Shown here: positions 20,588-29,975 of the stretch, one piece after another
How the letters are laid out: each line of letters opens with the position of its first letter
How positions within the stretch are numbered: the first letter of the stretch is position 1
DNA from: an uncultured beta proteobacterium
GTDB lineage: Bacteria > Pseudomonadota > Gammaproteobacteria > Burkholderiales > Burkholderiaceae
NCBI GenBank assembly: GCA_903875135.1
Contig: CAIQUZ010000012.1
Coordinates: forward strand, 1-36,186
Direction: 5' to 3'
DNA length: 36,186 nucleotides
Position numbers and translations under genes: made by a program
Notes under the pieces: generated by a model
Databases searched by the model: none
What the model was told of the DNA's origin: nothing
What the model saw: only the letters and a program-made list of their open reading frames with translations

Positions 20588-21979
20588 ATGCATATACATA
20601 TTCTTGGCATTTGTGGCACCTTTATGGGTGGTATCGCCGCCATTGCTCGTCAAGCTGGCCATCGGGTGACTGGATGTGACGCCAATGTTTATCCACCGAT
20701 GAGTACTCAGCTTGAAGCTCAAGGGATTTCCTTAATAGAAGGTTTTGCAGAAGACCAATTGTCTCTCAAACCTGACCTCTTTGTCATAGGCAATGTCGTT
20801 TCTAGGGGCAATCCACTGATGGAGGCTATTTTAAACGCTGGGCTACCTTACGTTTCAGGACCACAGTGGTTAGGGGAACGGGTTCTTGCTAATCATCATG
20901 TGATGTCGGTCGCTGGAACACACGGGAAGACAACCACCACGGCAATGTTGACTTGGATTTTAGAGGCCAACGACTACTCTCCAAGTTACTTAATAGGGGG
21001 AGTACCGAATAATTTTGATGTATCAGCCAGAATCGGGCAAGCATCTAAGGGTGTAAAGCCTATTTTTGTGATTGAGGCGGATGAATACGATACGGCGTTT
21101 TTTGATAAACGAAGTAAGTTTGTTCATTACCGCTCAAGCACATGTATTTTAAATAACTTAGAGTTTGATCACGCCGATATTTTTACTGATTTAGCGGCGA
21201 TTCAGACGCAGTTTCATCACTTGGTGAGAACCGTCCCACAACAAGGGCGACTCATCGTCAACGGTGATGAGACTAGTCTTAGAGAGGTGATTGCCAAGGG
21301 GGCTTGGACTCCCATAGAGTATTTTGGAAATACGCATAAGGATCGTACTTGGGCCTTTGAGACTTTAGACAAAGATGGATTTGTTGTGCTGAAAAAAGGT
21401 CATCCGCTAGCCACTGTAAAGTGGAACGATGATGCTCATGTGGCGGGTCGACATAATCAGATGAATGCCCTCGCAGCGATTGCCGCAGCAGAACATGTGG
21501 GGATTTCTCCTGAGGCAAGTGCAGAAGCTTTAAGGTCATTTAAAAACGTCAAAAGACGCTTAGAGCTGATTGGTCAAGTGAACGGCATTTGTGTCTATGA
21601 CGATTTTGCGCATCATCCAACTGCGATTGCCACCACCATCGATGGCTTAAGGCGTCGCATTGGTGGTCAACGACTACTTGCCGTATTAGAGCCACGATCC
21701 AACACGATGAAACTTGGAGTAATGAAACAGCAACTTCCATCTAGCTTAGAGCAAGCAGACTTGGTATTTGGATATGGAGCTAAAGAAGGCAAGTCCGCAT
21801 TAGGATGGGATTTGCGGGAATCTTTAGCACCGCTCGGGACTCGTGCTCAGGCGTTTGAAGATTTAGAGCTATTAGTGGAAAAGATAAAAGCCGAAGCTCA
21901 ACCAGGCGACCACATCTTAGTGATGAGTAATGGTGGTTTTGGTGGCGTGCATCAAAAAATATTAAAGGCATTAGCCTAG
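20588..21979 (+). CDS. mpl: Murein peptide ligase (UDP-MurNAc:L-Ala-D-Glu-mDap ligase)
   Basis: Recycling enzyme that joins recovered L-Ala-gamma-D-Glu-meso-diaminopimelate to UDP-MurNAc. In the 463 residues, MHIHILGICGTFMGG at 1-15 is the Mpl-specific variant of the Mur-ligase N terminus. The ATP site GTHGKTTTT is at 110-118, IEADEYDTAFFDKRSKF holds the Mpl family signature, and YDDFAHHPTAI the C-terminal motif. It uses the tripeptide freed after AmpD action, so it complements the AmpD fusion in this window. It is followed by the RNase II-family gene after one base. Confidence 0.95.
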   Translation: MHIHILGICGTFMGGIAAIARQAGHRVTGCDANVYPPMSTQLEAQGISLIEGFAEDQLSLKPDLFVIGNVVSRGNPLMEAILNAGLPYVSGPQWLGERVLANHHVMSVAGTHGKTTTTAMLTWILEANDYSPSYLIGGVPNNFDVSARIGQASKGVKPIFVIEADEYDTAFFDKRSKFVHYRSSTCILNNLEFDHADIFTDLAAIQTQFHHLVRTVPQQGRLIVNGDETSLREVIAKGAWTPIEYFGNTHKDRTWAFETLDKDGFVVLKKGHPLATVKWNDDAHVAGRHNQMNALAAIAAAEHVGISPEASAEALRSFKNVKRRLELIGQVNGICVYDDFAHHPTAIATTIDGLRRRIGGQRLLAVLEPRSNTMKLGVMKQQLPSSLEQADLVFGYGAKEGKSALGWDLRESLAPLGTRAQAFEDLELLVEKIKAEAQPGDHILVMSNGGFGGVHQKILKALA

Positions 21980-21980
21980 C

Positions 21981-24089
21981 ATGCACTTTATTTATGAAGA
22001 AGGTGGCGAGATCAAAGGCGCGTCGGCCATTGGGCAATTTGTCTCAGGAGCGGATCATTACCCAGCACAAACGCAGTTTGGCAAACGGATCAAATTAAAA
22101 GCTAAAGATATCTGGTATTCCTGGCCTAGCGGCGACTTAGAAAAAACCATTGTTCAGTCACAGGAATTAGCGCCAGAGATTGATATGGATTTTTTATGGG
22201 AGTGTTCACCCAATGAAGAGTTTAAATTTGAACAAGTCGCCAAAGACTATTTTGGTGAGCAAGTTCAACCATTTCAAATTATTGCATTGGCAATCGCACT
22301 GCAAAGCGCTCCTATTTATTTTCGGCGAAAAGGTCGAGGACAGTTTTTAAGGGCTCCTGAAGATCAGTTAAAGGCAGCATTAGCTTCTGTAGAGCGCAAA
22401 CGTCAAGAAGCCGTATTTCAAAAAGAGTGGGAATCTCTGATGATGGCTGGACAGTTACCCCCAGAGATAGGCTCGAATGCCCAGCAACTTTTATGGAGTC
22501 CGGATAAAAACGGTATTGCTTATAAGGCTTTATTGTCAGTGAGTCAGCAACTTGGTATCAATCAACCACAGCTTTTGCTCCAATTGGGTGCGATTACTTC
22601 TCCTTTAGAAATTCATCAAGGAAAATTTTTAAAAGAATATTTTCCAAAGGGAACGGGCTTTCCGACACAAGCAAAGGTACTTGAAGCGGTATGGGAAGAT
22701 ATTTCTAAGAACTTACCGCTATCGGAAGTTAAGGCATTTTCTATCGATGACGCCACCACCACAGAAATCGATGATGCGTTTTCAGTAACCGAACTACCGA
22801 ATGGTGGATATCAAGTCGGAGTACATATTGCAGCTCCCGCTTTAGCCATTGTGCCTGGCGATGCATTAGACCTTCTTGCACAAGAGCGGATGTCAACAGT
22901 CTATTTTCCCGGTGGGAAAATTACGATGTTACCGTCAACGGTGATCGATGTTTTCTCACTCAATGCTGGTCAGGCAAGACCTGCTATTTCTTTATATATT
23001 ACGCTTCTCAACAATGGAGAATTAGATCCAGCTGTTCCGCCAAGATCTGTCATTGAAAAAGTGTGGATGGATACGAATGTTCGGTTAAATCAGATTGAAC
23101 ATTTAGTGAATGAGACATCGATAGAAGATATCTCTCGGTTAGATATCCTGTATCGACATGAGTTATCTATTTTATGGAAGGCGACACAACATTTACATGG
23201 ATTACGCCAAAAAGCACGTATCGCGCAAGGGCAACGAGAGGAAAAAATTGGACCGCCAGATGCCAATGCATTACCCAGAGATTTTCATTTTGCGATCCTA
23301 AATGAGTCAGGTCAGATACTTTCAGCTGATCGTCTATTACAAAAAGATATCGATGATCAGTCTTGGCAACCAGAGATTACTTCGCGGCAAAGGGGGTCAG
23401 TGATTGATTCGATAGTTTCTGAGTGGATGATTTTTTGTAACCAGACCTGGGGCTCATTGTTGGCTGATCATGAATTACCTGCTATCTATCGTGCACAACA
23501 AGGATGGGGCCCGCAACGAACGAGAATGCAAACCACACCGTGCCGTCATGAGGGACTTGGTGTTGAAAATTACGCTTGGTGCACTTCACCACTCCGACGT
23601 TATGCTGACTTGGTCAATCAATGGCAATTAATTGCCTACATTCAACAGGGCGTCATGGCAAAACTAGTAGCCCCCTTTGTGGCAAAAGATACTAAGATTA
23701 TGTCTTTATGTGCCGAATTTGATACTACCTATAACGCCTACAATGCCTATCAACAGATTGCAGAAAAATATTGGTGTTTAAGATGGATAGCGGCACGTGA
23801 TTTACCATGGACTGGTGTTGTCAGAGTTATGAAAGAGGGCATGGTTCGAATAGAGCTCATACCCTTGAGATTGTTTGTGCCCGAGTTAATGCAAGCAGCA
23901 AGAGGATCACGTGTCAAGGTTGAAATTATGAGTATTGATTTACTCATGCTAAGCGCTTCAGTGAGGGTTATAGAACTTTTAGAACAGCACCAAGAGTTTG
24001 ATGAAGTTGAGGTAGACATTATCGAACCCGTAATTGAGATAGCGGTTGATGAGTCGGTTGTGACTAACAATGATGCAAATAGCAATTAA
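21981..24089 (+). CDS. RNase II-family 3'-5' exoribonuclease
   Basis: RNB-domain hydrolytic exoribonuclease of the betaproteobacterial VacB/RNase II type. The 702-residue product has an N-terminal region (1-about 240) unlike standard cold-shock domains, an RNB domain at about 250-560 starting SIDDATTTEIDDAFSV (254-269) with the metal-binding aspartates, and CTSPLRRYADLVNQ near 530. The C-terminal part (about 590-690) is short, and I cannot call a typical S1 domain from sequence alone. It starts one base after the mpl stop and overlaps the TonB-family gene by 20 bp, so translation is coupled. Confidence 0.9.
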   Translation: MHFIYEEGGEIKGASAIGQFVSGADHYPAQTQFGKRIKLKAKDIWYSWPSGDLEKTIVQSQELAPEIDMDFLWECSPNEEFKFEQVAKDYFGEQVQPFQIIALAIALQSAPIYFRRKGRGQFLRAPEDQLKAALASVERKRQEAVFQKEWESLMMAGQLPPEIGSNAQQLLWSPDKNGIAYKALLSVSQQLGINQPQLLLQLGAITSPLEIHQGKFLKEYFPKGTGFPTQAKVLEAVWEDISKNLPLSEVKAFSIDDATTTEIDDAFSVTELPNGGYQVGVHIAAPALAIVPGDALDLLAQERMSTVYFPGGKITMLPSTVIDVFSLNAGQARPAISLYITLLNNGELDPAVPPRSVIEKVWMDTNVRLNQIEHLVNETSIEDISRLDILYRHELSILWKATQHLHGLRQKARIAQGQREEKIGPPDANALPRDFHFAILNESGQILSADRLLQKDIDDQSWQPEITSRQRGSVIDSIVSEWMIFCNQTWGSLLADHELPAIYRAQQGWGPQRTRMQTTPCRHEGLGVENYAWCTSPLRRYADLVNQWQLIAYIQQGVMAKLVAPFVAKDTKIMSLCAEFDTTYNAYNAYQQIAEKYWCLRWIAARDLPWTGVVRVMKEGMVRIELIPLRLFVPELMQAARGSRVKVEIMSIDLLMLSASVRVIELLEQHQEFDEVEVDIIEPVIEIAVDESVVTNNDANSN

Positions 24090-24936
24090 CTCTGGAAATT
24101 CATTAGAAGCTATTCTTCCATCCGCTTGGTGGAAACAGTCGATGGTCATTGCCGGTTGTGTTTCCATTATGTTTCATCTGATTGTCTTCGCCATTAAAAA
24201 ACCTGAGAATACGCCGCAAGATAAACACCTTAAAGCACCACTTGCCGTGGTTCTCGTCAATAGTCAGAGTCAGGTCAGCCCAGTGGCGCCCAAACGACTA
24301 GCCCAGCATGATTTAAATGGTGGTGGGCAAGAAGAAAGTCCTGAAAGGGCGAGCACCATCTCGCCGATGGTTCCTGGCTTAACTGAAAAGCTGAATCAGT
24401 TACAAGAGGCGCAAAACCGCCTATTAAGTTCCCTGCGAGAAGATGGTAGTCGTCCTAACAAAACAACGCTTGGTAAAACGCAAGTCGAAAAAGAGTATGT
24501 CGATCCCTTAGAGGCCGAACTTGCTAAACGGATGAAGATGGAGAGTGAGCGACCACGCAAGGCCACATTTACATCCACTAGCGCAAAATCTGTCATCTAT
24601 GCTGAGTACTACAACGGTATGCGAAATAAGGTGGAAGCGTATGGTACAACGTATTTTCCACGGCAAAATGGGGTACCTCTATATGGCAGTCTGATTATGA
24701 TGGCTAGCATTGATCGAGAAGGAAATCTTGTTGCAAAGCCCAGCATTGAACGATCATCAGGTAACCCCGAGTTAGATCGTCAAACTCTAGCGATATTGCA
24801 GGCCTGTGCACCTTTTGAAAAATTTCCGCCGAATTTGAGATCGCAATTGGACGTGATTGATTGGATCGCCACATTTTCGTTTGTCAAAGGTGCAGGCTCA
24901 ACTCAATTAGAATTAAGAATGAGCCCTGCAAAATGA
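24070..24936 (+). CDS. TonB-family C-terminal domain protein
   Basis: Inner-membrane, periplasm-spanning energy transducer-like protein. In the 288 residues an N-terminal membrane helix lies at about 25-45 (SMVIAGCVSIMFHLIVF), followed by a long polar linker and a C-terminal TonB-like domain from about 190 (YFPRQNGVPLYGSLIMM, then VAKPSIERSSGNPELDR). No ExbB/ExbD genes are nearby, so partners are elsewhere or absent. The linker lacks the long proline-lysine repeats of E. coli TonB. Two adjacent ATGs exist (24070, 24073). It overlaps both neighbours (20 bp with the RNase gene, 4 bp with aroE), pointing to one message. Confidence 0.85.
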   Translation: MMQIAINSGNSLEAILPSAWWKQSMVIAGCVSIMFHLIVFAIKKPENTPQDKHLKAPLAVVLVNSQSQVSPVAPKRLAQHDLNGGGQEESPERASTISPMVPGLTEKLNQLQEAQNRLLSSLREDGSRPNKTTLGKTQVEKEYVDPLEAELAKRMKMESERPRKATFTSTSAKSVIYAEYYNGMRNKVEAYGTTYFPRQNGVPLYGSLIMMASIDREGNLVAKPSIERSSGNPELDRQTLAILQACAPFEKFPPNLRSQLDVIDWIATFSFVKGAGSTQLELRMSPAK

Positions 24937-25838
24937 CACAGAACGACACACTGCTAGATCCATCACAATATCCAGACAAGGATGTGTATGGGGTAGTTGG
25001 CAACCCTGTTGCTCATAGTCTATCGCCATTGATTCATCATCAGTTTGCCCAGCAAGCGCACCAAAATATCTTGTATGGAAAATTATTTTCTGAAGTTGAT
25101 CTATTTGAACAAACAGTTGACACCTTTTTTAGCAAGGGTGGTAAGGGACTGAATGTCACCGTCCCATTTAAGTTAAAAGCCTTTCATGTATGTGCTCGAT
25201 TAACTGAGCGTGCCAAAGCGGCGGGAGTGGTCAATATTATTTGGCAAGAAGATGGTCAGTACGTTGGCGATAATTCCGATGGGTTGGGGCTCGTAAGAGA
25301 TATAAAAAATAGCCAATTCATCATCAATAAGAAAAATATATTACTCATTGGAGCCGGCGGTGCTGTGCAGGGGGTCGTATTACCAATATTGGATGAGCAC
25401 CCAACATTGATTGTGATTGCGAATCGCACTCTAGAGAAAGCGCAGCAGATTGTCCAGCGCTTCTCTAGCCAAGCGAAGCAAGTAGGTACAACTCTAAGAG
25501 CTATTTCATTAGATCATCTAGAGCAAGAAAAAGAGCCATTTGACATCATCATCAATGGTACATCGACAGGTTTAGATCAAGTCTCACCTTTAACAGATTC
25601 TCAGGTCAAGAGTTTAACTAATATCCCAGCTCAGGCACTTGCTTACGATATGGTGTATGGAAAAACAACGGTATTTATGCGACAGATGCAAGAACAAGGA
25701 CTCAAGGTCAAGGATGGTTTAGGAATGCTTGTTGAGCAAGCCGCTGTTGCATTTGAAGTTTGGCGAGGTGGTAATAGCCGCTTTGAATTAAATACAAAAA
25801 TCGTATTAGCGAGCCTCAGTCAGAAAGTGAATACGTAA
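24933..25838 (+). CDS. aroE: Shikimate dehydrogenase
   Basis: NADPH-dependent reduction of 3-dehydroshikimate. In the 301 residues the substrate motif GNPVAHSLSP is at 23-32, NVTVPFK at 74-80 has the catalytic lysine K80, GDNSDG at 112-117 the catalytic aspartate D116, and the Rossmann loop GAGGAVQG is at 140-147. ATG 24933 overlaps the TonB-family stop (ATGA). A longer in-frame start at 24861 lies inside the previous gene and its sequence does not look like AroE. It is the end of the mpl-RNase-tonB-aroE run. Confidence 0.97.
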   Translation: MTQNDTLLDPSQYPDKDVYGVVGNPVAHSLSPLIHHQFAQQAHQNILYGKLFSEVDLFEQTVDTFFSKGGKGLNVTVPFKLKAFHVCARLTERAKAAGVVNIIWQEDGQYVGDNSDGLGLVRDIKNSQFIINKKNILLIGAGGAVQGVVLPILDEHPTLIVIANRTLEKAQQIVQRFSSQAKQVGTTLRAISLDHLEQEKEPFDIIINGTSTGLDQVSPLTDSQVKSLTNIPAQALAYDMVYGKTTVFMRQMQEQGLKVKDGLGMLVEQAAVAFEVWRGGNSRFELNTKIVLASLSQKVNT

Positions 25839-25890
25839 TTCATTGTTACTTTTAATGGTTTAACGATGCAATTTTTCACAAAAGCACCTA

Positions 25891-25928
25891 TATACTTTGG
25901 CGTATTTAATTGACAAACTTTCTCAATT
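25891..25928 (+). promoter_or_regulatory. Possible promoter and operator of the Xre/RES module
   Basis: TATACT (25891-25896) resembles a -10 box without a convincing -35. Downstream an inverted repeat AATTGA (25908-25913) / TCAATT (25923-25928) with a 9-bp gap lies ahead of the antitoxin start. Xre-type antitoxins typically repress their own promoter; this is a guess at the operator. Confidence 0.3.
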
Positions 25929-25962
25929 GAGGAATAATAATTATTCATTTGAGGATATTGTC

Positions 25963-26475
25963 ATGACAGCTCTAACCGCCAGAAAAAAACAAACCCCTAC
26001 AGTTACTGCAAAAAAAGGTACGCTAAAAAAAACAGCGGGTCTAGTACCATTTATTTTTCTTGATCTCTACCACATGGATTCTATGGAGCAGATTAACTTT
26101 ATTAAGGCAGGTATTTCTTCAGATTATGTTTTAGATTTATCAGATTCAATGGAGATCACTAAAGACTATTTATTTAAGATACTCAACTTTCCTAAATCAA
26201 CGATTGACCGTAAAATCTTAGGACACCAACCTTTATCTACTGAACAGGGTGAACGCTTGGTGGGTTTAGCGAAACTTGTCGAACAAGCAAAATCGATGGT
26301 TGTTGAGTCCGGTCATCAAGAGGGGTTTAAAGCGAGCAAATGGGTCGCGCAGTGGATTGATCAACCATGTCCTGCGCTTGGAGGAAATAAACCCTCAACA
26401 TTCATGGATACAATGGCGGGACAAGCTTTGGTATCAAAAATACTTGCTCAAATGCAAACAGGTGCTTATGCCTAA
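25963..26475 (+). CDS. Xre/MbcA/ParS-type antitoxin (DUF2384)
   Basis: Antitoxin half of an Xre-RES pair: it binds and neutralises the RES toxin and probably represses the operon. In the 170 residues there is a basic N terminus (1-25), a central helical DNA-binding region, and a C-terminal toxin-binding domain with WIDQPCPALGGNKPSTFMDT (about 137-156), matching the WL.PNPALGG.P pattern of the family. ATG 25963 with GAGG eight bases upstream is chosen; a TTG at 25897 extends the frame but overlaps the likely promoter. Its last 8 bases overlap the toxin gene. This is the only clearly accessory module in the window. Confidence 0.9.
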   Translation: MTALTARKKQTPTVTAKKGTLKKTAGLVPFIFLDLYHMDSMEQINFIKAGISSDYVLDLSDSMEITKDYLFKILNFPKSTIDRKILGHQPLSTEQGERLVGLAKLVEQAKSMVVESGHQEGFKASKWVAQWIDQPCPALGGNKPSTFMDTMAGQALVSKILAQMQTGAYA

Positions 26476-26962
26476 GAGTAAGTCGGTATGGAGAATTGCC
26501 ACAGATACGCAGCAGTATATTTCTACAGATTTAACCGGTGAGGGGGCGAGAACTTCTGGTGGGCGTTGGAATTCTGAAGGTATACCTTTAATCTATTGCG
26601 CAGAATCTGTTGCACTTGCTTGTCTAGAAACGCTAGTTCACCTTAATCAAGATGGATTGCCGCTGAATCGTTACTTGGTACGTTTAGATTTTCCTATTAG
26701 ATTGTGGACTCAGGCAAAAGTACTGACCAAGGATAATGCTGAGGTTGGGTGGGACGCTGTGCCTTATGGAATGGTAAGTACTCAAGTTGGAAATCGATGG
26801 TGTAAACAGTTATCTAGTGCGCTTTTCCTAGTGCCGTCTATTGTTATTCCAGAGGAGACTAATATTCTGGTAAATCCTCTTCATCCCGATGCGAATGAGA
26901 TTAAGGCTTATAAGTTACGCAAGTTTACCTTTGACCAGAGACTGAGATCGAGGAAAGATTAA
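26468..26962 (+). CDS. RES-domain toxin
   Basis: RES toxins degrade NAD+ or ADP-ribosylate a target (examples studied elsewhere deplete NAD+ or modify PRPP synthetase). In the 164 residues, GARTSGGRWN has R33, followed by Y43 and E54 (CLETLVH), the expected active-site R, Y and E. S124 in VPSIV is the conserved serine, and NPLHPDAN near the end is typical. All signature residues are present, so the toxin looks intact. The start codon sits inside the antitoxin's last codons, giving coupled translation. A longer frame from 26276 is only a shadow of the antitoxin gene. Confidence 0.9.
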   Translation: MPKSKSVWRIATDTQQYISTDLTGEGARTSGGRWNSEGIPLIYCAESVALACLETLVHLNQDGLPLNRYLVRLDFPIRLWTQAKVLTKDNAEVGWDAVPYGMVSTQVGNRWCKQLSSALFLVPSIVIPEETNILVNPLHPDANEIKAYKLRKFTFDQRLRSRKD

Positions 26963-26979
26963 TTGACCTTATCCAGCAA

Positions 26980-27945
26980 TTAATCCATCCAGCCTTTGCG
27001 CTTGAAATACCAAAGTGGTGCGATGGTGGAGAGCACCATCAAGATGAGTGCGCCAGGATAGCCTAGTGTCAGTTTTAGCTCAGGCATAAAATCAAAATTC
27101 ATCCCCCAAATACTGGCAAGTAGGGTGGGAGGCATGAGTCCAACAGAAACCACAGCAAAGATTTTGATAATCTTATTTTGGTTAATATTAATAAAACCAA
27201 CGGTAGCATCCATTAAGAAGTTAATCTTATCGAACAAAAACGCAGTATGGTTTTCTAAAGAATCAATATCTCGCAAAATCAAGCGCGCTTCTTCTTGTTG
27301 TAAATCAGAAAGTAATTTACTGCGCATCAGATAAGATAGTGCACGACGCGTGTCCATCACGTTTCTTCGAATGCGACCGTTCACGTCTTCCTCTTTAGCA
27401 ATCGTTTCTAAAACGGTAGCGGCGATTTGGTCAGTCACGGTATCTGAGAGTACGACTTTTCCGGCTTCCTCGAGGTTCTCATATACTTCTTCTAAAGAGT
27501 CAGCCGAGTATTCTGCGTCGGTAGAGTAAAGATCTAATAAAACATCTTTTGCATCGTTCACTGATCCAGGACGAAGCCGAGCACGCATGCGGACTAGTCG
27601 AAAGACTGGGAGATCTTGATCGTGGATCGAGAACAGCGTATTGTTTGTCAAAATAAAGGCGACTCTCACGTTTTGTGAGATTTCGTCTTCATCGAGTAAA
27701 AAATCCGTACGGATATGTAAATAACCGTCTTCACCTTCAAAATATCTGGCGGAGGCCTCTAAATCGCCCAATTCCTCTAATTCAGGCAAAGTTACCCCAA
27801 AAGCTTCTTTAATCCAGCTTAATTCCTCGTCATCTGGCTCAATGGCGTCAATCCAAATGGGATCATGGTACTTCAGAAGTTCATTACGATCTTCGACTTG
27901 TTCTTGAGCTAAACGGCCGTTTTGAAGGGTAAATAGATTAATCAT
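26980..27945 (-). CDS. corA: Magnesium/cobalt transporter CorA
   Basis: Homopentameric channel for Mg2+ uptake, also passing Co2+ and Ni2+. In the 321 residues a large cytoplasmic domain (1-about 255) is followed by two C-terminal membrane helices (about 258-280 and 293-314), with the signature GMN at 281-283 in [12 protein letters not shown] and a basic tail KRKGWMD. It converges on the RES toxin gene with a 17-bp gap and diverges from pyrF across 77 bp. I see no leader peptide or Mg-sensing structure upstream. Confidence 0.97.
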   Translation of the reverse strand: MINLFTLQNGRLAQEQVEDRNELLKYHDPIWIDAIEPDDEELSWIKEAFGVTLPELEELGDLEASARYFEGEDGYLHIRTDFLLDEDEISQNVRVAFILTNNTLFSIHDQDLPVFRLVRMRARLRPGSVNDAKDVLLDLYSTDAEYSADSLEEVYENLEEAGKVVLSDTVTDQIAATVLETIAKEEDVNGRIRRNVMDTRRALSYLMRSKLLSDLQQEEARLILRDIDSLENHTAFLFDKINFLMDATVGFININQNKIIKIFAVVSVGLMPPTLLASIWGMNFDFMPELKLTLGYPGALILMVLSTIAPLWYFKRKGWMD

Positions 27946-28022
27946 CTTGGGAGCCCAAAAAATACTTCTTAACTAGAATCAATGTAGAGTTTATATTAAT
28001 AGAAAGAATTAGGAACGATTTT

Positions 28023-28883
28023 ATGACCATCCCAGCAAATCCCCCTGAAAAAAGTAGTGTTAATCACTTTATGCAGAAGTATCGACAGCGTGTTCAAGAG
28101 CATGACACGATGTTATGCGTTGGTTTAGACCCTGACGTGACCAAGCTTCCTTTGGCTTTGTCTGGCAATGGTGGGGCTATTTATGCGTTTTGTCGAGAGA
28201 TTGTGGACGCGACGGCAGACCTAGTTTGTGCATTTAAACCACAGATTGCCTACTTTGCTTCAGAGCGTGCTGAGGATCAACTAGAGCAGTTAATCGACTA
28301 TATTCATCAAAACTATCCTGAGATTCCCGTCATTTTGGATGCTAAACGGGGTGATATCGGCTCAACAGCTACGCATTATGCCAAGGAGGCCTTTGAGCGC
28401 TACGGGGCAGACGCTGTGACGGTCAATCCTTATATGGGCTATGACTCGCTAGAGCCCTATTTAGAATACCCAGACCGGGGCATCTTTATTTTATGCAGAA
28501 CTTCTAATCCTGGGGGCTCGGACTTACAGTTTTTAAACGTGGGAGAGAGTTCACCTCCCCAAAAATTATATGAAAAGGTGGCGTATTTAGCTGCTCATGA
28601 ATGGAATAAAAATGGACAGGTTGGACTGGTTGTTGGCGCAACCTATCCAACCGAGATAGCGAAAGTACGAGAAATCGTTGGCGACATGCCCTTATTAATT
28701 CCAGGCATTGGTGCTCAGGGGGGAGATACTGTAGCGACGGTTCAAGCGGGTAAAAAAACGAATCTATTAATTAATTCTTCAAGAGCAATTCTTTACGCCA
28801 GCAGAGATCAAGACTTTGCAAAAGCTGCCAGAAAAGTAGCGATTGCCACACGCGACAGTATTCGTGCGGTGAATGCTGTTTAA
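28023..28883 (+). CDS. pyrF: Orotidine 5'-phosphate decarboxylase, type 2
   Basis: Final step of UMP synthesis. The 286-residue product is the longer type found in many betaproteobacteria and mycobacteria. [11 protein letters not shown] at 106-116 carries the catalytic lysine K108, with GLDPD at 34-38 and [11 protein letters not shown] near the phosphate-binding loop. AGGA upstream of ATG 28023 is the Shine-Dalgarno. Its TAA stop (28881-28883) interlocks with the stop of pncC on the other strand within the four bases TTAA. Confidence 0.96.
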   Translation: MTIPANPPEKSSVNHFMQKYRQRVQEHDTMLCVGLDPDVTKLPLALSGNGGAIYAFCREIVDATADLVCAFKPQIAYFASERAEDQLEQLIDYIHQNYPEIPVILDAKRGDIGSTATHYAKEAFERYGADAVTVNPYMGYDSLEPYLEYPDRGIFILCRTSNPGGSDLQFLNVGESSPPQKLYEKVAYLAAHEWNKNGQVGLVVGATYPTEIAKVREIVGDMPLLIPGIGAQGGDTVATVQAGKKTNLLINSSRAILYASRDQDFAKAARKVAIATRDSIRAVNAV

Positions 28884-29410
28884 AAGGATTTTTGTAAACG
28901 TTCCATCATGCCGTATAAAGAGTGGTGCACAGCAAGTTCTCGCACCTTTGAACGGGTAGTATCGGTGATTATTTCTTTTGTGCTTAATAAGAAAACGCTC
29001 TCGCTGTCAGCCTTGATGAGACCTTTGTGTTTAAGGGCCCAGCCAAAGCAGACAAAGCCAACGGGTTTTTCAATGCTACCCCCAGTGGGACCCGCTACTC
29101 CAGTAATCGCTAAGGCAAGATCTGAGCCACTGGCATTCATGGCTCCGATCGCCATGTCTTTTGCCACTTCCAGACTAACTGCGCCATAGGTTTGGATCAG
29201 TTCCATAGGAACACCTAAGTGTTGATGTTTTGCGGTGTTGCTATAGGTCACAAAACCTCTTTCAAACCAGGCACTCGAACCAGATAGTTCTGTGAGGGCA
29301 GCAGCTACCATGCCGCCGGTGCAAGATTCAGCTGTGCTCATGGTGAAATGATGTTTAATGAGAAATTGAGCCAACTGAGAAACAAGTTCATGAACAGTGG
29401 GTTTAGACAT
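28880..29410 (-). CDS. pncC: Nicotinamide-nucleotide amidase (CinA C-terminal domain)
   Basis: Deamidates NMN in the pyridine nucleotide cycle. The 176 residues consist of the CinA C-terminal domain alone, without the competence/ADP-ribose domain: [16 protein letters not shown] at 26-41 and [12 protein letters not shown] (about 102-113) are diagnostic. It overlaps pgpA by 8 bp as the last gene of a thiL-pgpA-pncC minus-strand operon. It may recycle NAD fragments that RES-toxin action would raise, but that link is only speculation. Confidence 0.94.
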   Translation of the reverse strand: MSKPTVHELVSQLAQFLIKHHFTMSTAESCTGGMVAAALTELSGSSAWFERGFVTYSNTAKHQHLGVPMELIQTYGAVSLEVAKDMAIGAMNASGSDLALAITGVAGPTGGSIEKPVGFVCFGWALKHKGLIKADSESVFLLSTKEIITDTTRSKVRELAVHHSLYGMMERLQKSF

Positions 29411-29975
29411 GAATCAAGCCTAATTTAGAAAAAATAGAAAGCACTAACAAGGTAAAAAAAGTGGCGAGAAGATCATCAATCATGACACCAAAACCTCTTA
29501 CAGTACGAGGCCATTGCCCAAAGAATCCTTTTGGTAACCACGTTTTAAAATACGCGTCAATATAACGAATCGGACCTGGTTTGGCAATATCAAAAAAACG
29601 AAAAAGAATAAATGCAATTAATTGCACCTTCCAATTTGCTGGAAAAATAAAGAATAAGATGAGCCAAAAGGCAATGATTTCATCCCATACCATTCCGGAA
29701 TGATCGAAGATACCCAGATCAGCTCCCGTATTGCCGCATGACCATACGCCCAACAAAAAGCCAGCAAATAATAAAATAAAGACATCCAAATGTGACCAGT
29801 TCGCTAACAAGAACTGAGCCACTAAAGCAATTGCCCATGCCCAAAGAGTTCCAACAGTACCGGGAGCTAGGCGGCTAAGACCACAGCCGAAGCCAAAAGC
29901 GAGCAAGCGCCAAGGGCGCTGGAGTAGCCACTGAATATTGATGAGGGGTGTTGATTCTGAGGGGCTCATATTCAT
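29403..29975 (-). CDS. pgpA: Phosphatidylglycerophosphatase A
   Basis: Dephosphorylates phosphatidylglycerophosphate to phosphatidylglycerol. In the 190 residues GCGLSRLAPGTVGTLW (about 34-49) is the PgpA signature, followed by several membrane segments. FDIAKPGPIR (about 128-137) is another conserved part, and VMIDDLLA near 165 carries the acidic residues. It overlaps thiL by 4 bp and pncC by 8 bp, so it is translationally coupled. The thiL-pgpA pairing is conserved in proteobacteria. Confidence 0.95.
   Translation of the reverse strand: MNMSPSESTPLINIQWLLQRPWRLLAFGFGCGLSRLAPGTVGTLWAWAIALVAQFLLANWSHLDVFILLFAGFLLGVWSCGNTGADLGIFDHSGMVWDEIIAFWLILFFIFPANWKVQLIAFILFRFFDIAKPGPIRYIDAYFKTWLPKGFFGQWPRTVRGFGVMIDDLLATFFTLLVLSIFSKLGLIHV

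Noticed and set aside
24861..24932. Longer start for AroE
   Set aside because: It lies wholly inside the TonB-family gene, and AroE homologues begin near ATG 24933.
26276..26467. Longer N terminus for the RES toxin
   Set aside because: It is the antitoxin gene read in another frame, and the RES domain starts normally just after ATG 26468.
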